A DNA stretch of 8,936 nucleotides from Verrucomicrobiota bacterium. Its GTDB lineage: Bacteria > Verrucomicrobiota > Lentisphaeria > Victivallales > Victivallaceae. The stretch is from positions 1-8,936 of the forward strand of contig JAEWSS010000337.1 in assembly GCA_023459755.1 (NCBI GenBank). The letters run 5' to 3'. Within the stretch, counting starts at the first letter, position 1; each line of letters opens with the position of its first letter. The notes under the pieces are model-generated. The model was not told the origin of the DNA. It did no database searches and saw only the letters and a list, made by a program, of their open reading frames with translations. Position numbers and translations under genes: made by a program. Below are positions 5,285 to 8,936 of this stretch, one piece after another.

Positions 5285-8200
5285 GTGAACCGCCTAAAAT
5301 ATTCAGCAAAAAAGTTGCTCTTTGCAGTATCGGTCTTTTTGACCCTGGGTTCTGTTCCGCTGTCCGCTGAATGCGGCGAGAACGATTTCGAAAATAATTC
5401 CAAGACCGCCGCAGCGGAATCGCACAACGCGGTTGCACTGCTGAATCTTCCCGAAAAGAAGATCGGCGTGCCGCAGGGCGCCATGTCGATGACCGTCGGC
5501 GAAAAACTTTTCGACAAGGCCAAAATCCTTTATTTCGGATCGTTGGCCGACGGCTACGCCGCCGTCAAATACAAGAAAATCGACGCCTTCCTTTTTGATC
5601 GGCACAGCATGAAATACGCGGTTGCACTCAACCCTGAACTGAAACTTATTCCTGAAGACATTGCGGAGGAGCACATCGTCATCGGCCTGCCGAAGAAAAA
5701 CCGCGACCTGCAGAAAAAGGTCAACGCCTTTATCGGCGAATACCGCGGGAACGGCGTTTATCAGGACATGCACCAACGGTGGATCGACTCCACATCGCAC
5801 GCAATGCCGTCCATTCCAGCGCCAACCGCTCCGACCATGAAGCTGAAAATCGGAACCGAGGGCTTGAACGAGCCGATGAACTATTTCGGCCAGGACGGAA
5901 AAGTGACCGGCTTCGATGTCGAATTCATCAAACGTCTTGCCGTGTATCTCAATGCCGATGTCGAAATTGAAACCATGACCTATCCCGGACTGATCGCGGC
6001 AACCGAAGCCGGGCGCCTCGACATGATGGTCGCCAGTTTGAACGCGACACCGGAACGGACGGAGAACATGCTCCTGTCCGACGATTATGTGGACTCCGCC
6101 ATCACCGCAATGGTTCATGCTGACTTTCTAAAAGGAAATGACTCTCCGGCCGCCTCCGGCATTTATTCGCTTGCGGATTTGCAGGGGAAAAAGGCGGCGT
6201 CCATAACCGGTTCCGGGTTTCAACAGCTCACCGATCCGCTCCAGTCCGGCATTCAGCATGTTTTTTACAACGACATACACACCTGCGTCGCCGCCCTCCG
6301 CGCGGGGAAAGTCGACGCGGTTCTGCTGGATAAACCCATGACGCAGATGTTCGCTTCACGTTTTCCCGAAGACACGCGCTTCGTCTGCGTTTATGCCGAA
6401 GACTATTATGGATTTGCGTTCCGCAAAGGCTCACCTCTCACCGAACCGGCGAGCCGGGTGATCCGGCAGCTTAAAGAATCCGGCGAAATGGATAAATTCG
6501 CCGAAAAATGGCTGAGCGGCAAAACGGCGGAGCTTTCAAACTGGACGCACAAAAAAGACTTTGACGGTTCGGCCGGGGTGCTGCGCTACGCCTCCGACAT
6601 CACGCAGGAACCAATGTGCTACGCCGATCAGAACGGCAATCCGGTCGGGCTGGACATTGAGGTCATGCGGCGCGTGGCTTATGAGCTGAATATGGAATTC
6701 AAATTCATCTCAATGAACTTCGGATCGCTGATCGAGGCGCTGCTGGCGGAGAAAACGGATGCCGTCGGCGGGGCCATGTCAATTACCGAGGAACGTAAAA
6801 AACGGGTGGATTTCGCGGAATGCTATTACGAGGGCGGATTGTCGATCCTCGCCGGGAAACCGACAGAAAAAAGCGCTCCCGGCATCACCGAAATATCACA
6901 GTTGAACGGAAAGCGCGTCGGCATTTTGTCGGGAACCACGCTGGACACGGTCATCAAAGAGCGCCTGCCGCAGTCCACGCCAATTTATTTCAACTCGTTT
7001 ACCGATCTGCCGGTGGCCTTGAGTGCCGGGAAAATCGACGCGTTTCTGACGGAGCAGCCGGTGTTCAGACTCATGCAAAAGAAATACCCGACAATGACCG
7101 CACTGCCGCAACAGCTTTCCAATGACGAATACGCGTTTATCTTTTCCATGAGCAACACGGCGCTTTGCGACGAATTCAGCCGGCAAATCAAGGCAATGAA
7201 AGCCGACGGCACGTTGAAAAAACTTGATGACAAATGGTTTTCCGGCAACAGCGCCGCACCGTCGGTGCCGATTCCGGAGGTCGCGACGCCGAAGGGAACC
7301 CTGCACTTCGCCGTTGTACCGCAGCTTGAACCGTTTGCATTTATCCAAAACGGCAACCCGGCGGGATACGACATCGACGTGGCGCAAATCGCGGCCGCCA
7401 GCATGGGATATACCGCGGAACCGGTCATTATGGATTTTTCGGCGGTAATCGAAGCGGTATTTGCCGGGAAAGTCGATTTCGGCGCATCATGTATCACGAT
7501 TACGGAGGAACGCAGGCAAAAGGTGCTTTTCTCCGAACCGGATTATCGCGGCGGAATTGTCGCCGTGGTCATGAACGCGACCACCCCGACGACGGAACCG
7601 GAAGCCGTATTATTTCTGCAAAATCTCGAAGAAAGTTTCAATCGGACTTTTCTGGTGGAAAGCCGCTGGAAACTGATTCTGGACGGATTGAAAATCACGG
7701 TGATCATCACGGTGCTCTCCGCGATCCTCGGTACGCTTCTCGCCTTTCCGGTCTGCTTTCTGCGCCGCTCAAAGCAATGGATTCCGAGATGGATCGGCAG
7801 ACTCTATGTGTCGCTGTTTCAGGGGACGCCGATTCTGGTGGTTCTGATGCTGCTCTACTATGTGGTGTTCGCAAAATACGACATCGACGCGGTGATTGTG
7901 GCGGTAATCGGCTTCGGGCTGAATTTCGCGGCCTACGCCGGAGAAATGCTCCGAACCGGCATCGACGCGGTTCCGCCGGGACAGATCGAGGCGGCAAAAG
8001 CGCTCAGTCTGACCCGTTTTCAGACCTTCCGCAAAGTGGTGTTTCCGCAGGCAGCGCGGCAAATTCTGCCGGTCTACCGGGGTGAATTCATCAACATGCT
8101 GAAAACCACATCGGTGGTCGGTTACATCGCCATTCAGGATTTGACCAAGATGAGCGACATCATCCGCAGCCGCACCTACGAGGCGTTTTTTCCACTGATC

Positions 8201-8314
8201 GCGACCGCGGCGATTTATTTCGCGGCGGCGTGGATGCTGGCGTCCGTTTTAAGTTATTTCGAATACCTCCTGACGCCCGGCAGACGCGTCCGCACCGCGA
8301 AAGGAGGGCGATGA
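5285..8314 (+). CDS. Fused amino-acid binding protein and ABC permease
   Basis: This 1009-residue protein combines receptor and channel of a polar amino-acid ABC importer (SBP_bac_3 plus HisM/GlnP-type permease). A signal peptide comes first (basic residues, hydrophobic core 11-26, probable cut after LSA at 28). Residues 47-170 match only the second lobe and closing helix of a binding protein. Residues 185-413 and 431-655 are complete binding domains. Residues 671-766 are only a first lobe, leading into the permease at about 790-1000, with five likely membrane helices, [15 protein letters not shown] and an EAA loop at 902-904. Family ligand residues are visible: Arg258/Asp349 in the first full domain, Arg504 in the second (with Glu590 replacing Asp), and Asp105 plus Arg743 split between the half-domains. 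The EAA loop reads EAAKALSLT, with Ser908 where Gly is usual. GlnP of Lactococcus is a known tandem-receptor fusion, but with whole domains. Substrate is not predictable. Confidence 0.92.
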   Translation: MNRLKYSAKKLLFAVSVFLTLGSVPLSAECGENDFENNSKTAAAESHNAVALLNLPEKKIGVPQGAMSMTVGEKLFDKAKILYFGSLADGYAAVKYKKIDAFLFDRHSMKYAVALNPELKLIPEDIAEEHIVIGLPKKNRDLQKKVNAFIGEYRGNGVYQDMHQRWIDSTSHAMPSIPAPTAPTMKLKIGTEGLNEPMNYFGQDGKVTGFDVEFIKRLAVYLNADVEIETMTYPGLIAATEAGRLDMMVASLNATPERTENMLLSDDYVDSAITAMVHADFLKGNDSPAASGIYSLADLQGKKAASITGSGFQQLTDPLQSGIQHVFYNDIHTCVAALRAGKVDAVLLDKPMTQMFASRFPEDTRFVCVYAEDYYGFAFRKGSPLTEPASRVIRQLKESGEMDKFAEKWLSGKTAELSNWTHKKDFDGSAGVLRYASDITQEPMCYADQNGNPVGLDIEVMRRVAYELNMEFKFISMNFGSLIEALLAEKTDAVGGAMSITEERKKRVDFAECYYEGGLSILAGKPTEKSAPGITEISQLNGKRVGILSGTTLDTVIKERLPQSTPIYFNSFTDLPVALSAGKIDAFLTEQPVFRLMQKKYPTMTALPQQLSNDEYAFIFSMSNTALCDEFSRQIKAMKADGTLKKLDDKWFSGNSAAPSVPIPEVATPKGTLHFAVVPQLEPFAFIQNGNPAGYDIDVAQIAAASMGYTAEPVIMDFSAVIEAVFAGKVDFGASCITITEERRQKVLFSEPDYRGGIVAVVMNATTPTTEPEAVLFLQNLEESFNRTFLVESRWKLILDGLKITVIITVLSAILGTLLAFPVCFLRRSKQWIPRWIGRLYVSLFQGTPILVVLMLLYYVVFAKYDIDAVIVAVIGFGLNFAAYAGEMLRTGIDAVPPGQIEAAKALSLTRFQTFRKVVFPQAARQILPVYRGEFINMLKTTSVVGYIAIQDLTKMSDIIRSRTYEAFFPLIATAAIYFAAAWMLASVLSYFEYLLTPGRRVRTAKGGR

Positions 8315-8315
8315 A

Positions 8316-8936
8316 ATGATTACGGTCAAGCATCTTCAGAAAACATTTAACGGCGTCGGAGTTCTGCGCGACGTGAACGCTGAAATAAAAAAAGGCGAAG
8401 TCATTTCCATCATCGGGCCGTCCGGAACGGGGAAAAGCACTTTTCTGCGCTGTCTCAACCTGCTGGAAACGCCGACCGCCGGCGAAATTGTCGTGAACGG
8501 ACAAAATATTCTTGATAAAAAAGCGGACATCCGCGCCCTGCGAAAAAAAATGGGCATGGTTTTCCAGCAGTTCAATCTTTTTTCACATCTGACGGTGTTG
8601 GAAAACATCATTCTCGCCCCCATGATACAGCTGAATCAATCGCGACCGGAAGCCGTCGAACGCGCGATGGCGCTTTTAAAAACCGTCGGCCTGCCCAACC
8701 GGGCGGATGCGCTGCCGAGCCAGCTTTCCGGCGGCCAGCAGCAGCGCGTGGCCATTGCACGGGCGTTGGCGATGAATCCGGAAATCATTCTGTTCGACGA
8801 ACCGACCTCGGCACTGGACCCGACGATGGTAAGCGAAGTATTGAGCGTAATCCGCGATCTGGCAAAAACCGGCATCACCATGCTTATCGTGACCCACGAA
8901 ATGAGGTTTGCCCGCGATGTGTCGAGCCGCGTGTTC
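8316..8936 (+). CDS. Polar amino-acid ABC transporter ATPase, partial
   Basis: The first 207 residues of a GlnQ/HisP/ArtP-type ATP-binding subunit are present; it runs off the right edge, lacking roughly 35 residues compared with the usual 240 or so. It powers uptake through the fused permease encoded one base upstream. All nucleotide-binding motifs are intact: Walker [10 protein letters not shown] at 34-42, Q-loop within FQQFNLF at 83-89, signature LSGGQ at 137-141, Walker B ILFDEP at 158-163, D-loop SALD at 165-168 and the switch histidine at 194 in VTHEM. A strong AAGGAGG site at 8301-8307, inside the previous gene, sets the ATG at 8316. The ATG at 8311 is followed by a stop after two codons and is not used. 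Co-transcription with the permease fusion is near certain. Motifs and context, not substrate, define the call. Confidence 0.95.
   Translation, partial: MITVKHLQKTFNGVGVLRDVNAEIKKGEVISIIGPSGTGKSTFLRCLNLLETPTAGEIVVNGQNILDKKADIRALRKKMGMVFQQFNLFSHLTVLENIILAPMIQLNQSRPEAVERAMALLKTVGLPNRADALPSQLSGGQQQRVAIARALAMNPEIILFDEPTSALDPTMVSEVLSVIRDLAKTGITMLIVTHEMRFARDVSSRVF

Noticed and set aside
5094..5288. 64-codon frame overlapping the importer start as GTGA
   Set aside because: The overlap looks like translational coupling, but the frame has no ribosome site, contains the terminator-like hairpin and the tandem-repeat edge, and its sequence is not recognisable.

Overview
This window looks like ordinary chromosomal sequence from a Gram-negative bacterium of moderately high G+C (mid-50s percent by eye). 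The Gram-negative inference rests on a tripartite-type RND pump with a periplasmic adaptor. Coding is dense, essentially all on the + strand, with good Shine-Dalgarno sites and tightly coupled genes. A PVC-group (for example Lentisphaerota-like) origin would fit the style of the proteins, but that is a weak inference; no taxonomic marker gene is present.

Left part (1-4609): after an edge fragment whose coding strand cannot be decided and an A+T-rich upstream region with a 14-bp perfect palindrome, there is a two-gene efflux operon. It encodes an AcrB-type RND permease (384-3551) and a HlyD-family periplasmic adaptor (3548-4609), coupled by an ATGA overlap. The permease precedes the adaptor, the reverse of the usual acrAB order, and no outer-membrane channel gene is visible. 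The adaptor ends early, and the DNA after its stop looks like a frameshifted remnant of the missing tail.

Middle (4610-5284): 675 bases without a convincing gene. They hold two hairpins, a good sigma70-type promoter with a perfect -35 box and an extended -10 (4837-4865), a pair of 9-bp direct repeats with 11-bp period, two mutually exclusive hairpins, and a terminator-like hairpin plus U-run (5196-5225) only 60 bases before the next start codon. Together this suggests a long leader controlled by attenuation or antitermination.

Right part (5285-8936): a polar amino-acid ABC importer. One 1009-residue polypeptide carries a signal peptide, substrate-binding modules and a HisM/GlnP-type permease. 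A GlnQ-type ATPase follows one base later and runs off the window. The binding modules are the most unusual thing here: the order is half-domain (lobe 2), complete domain, complete domain, half-domain (lobe 1), permease. The N-terminal and C-terminal halves are complementary, and between them carry the Asp and the Arg expected of one amino-acid site, so they may close on each other into a third receptor.
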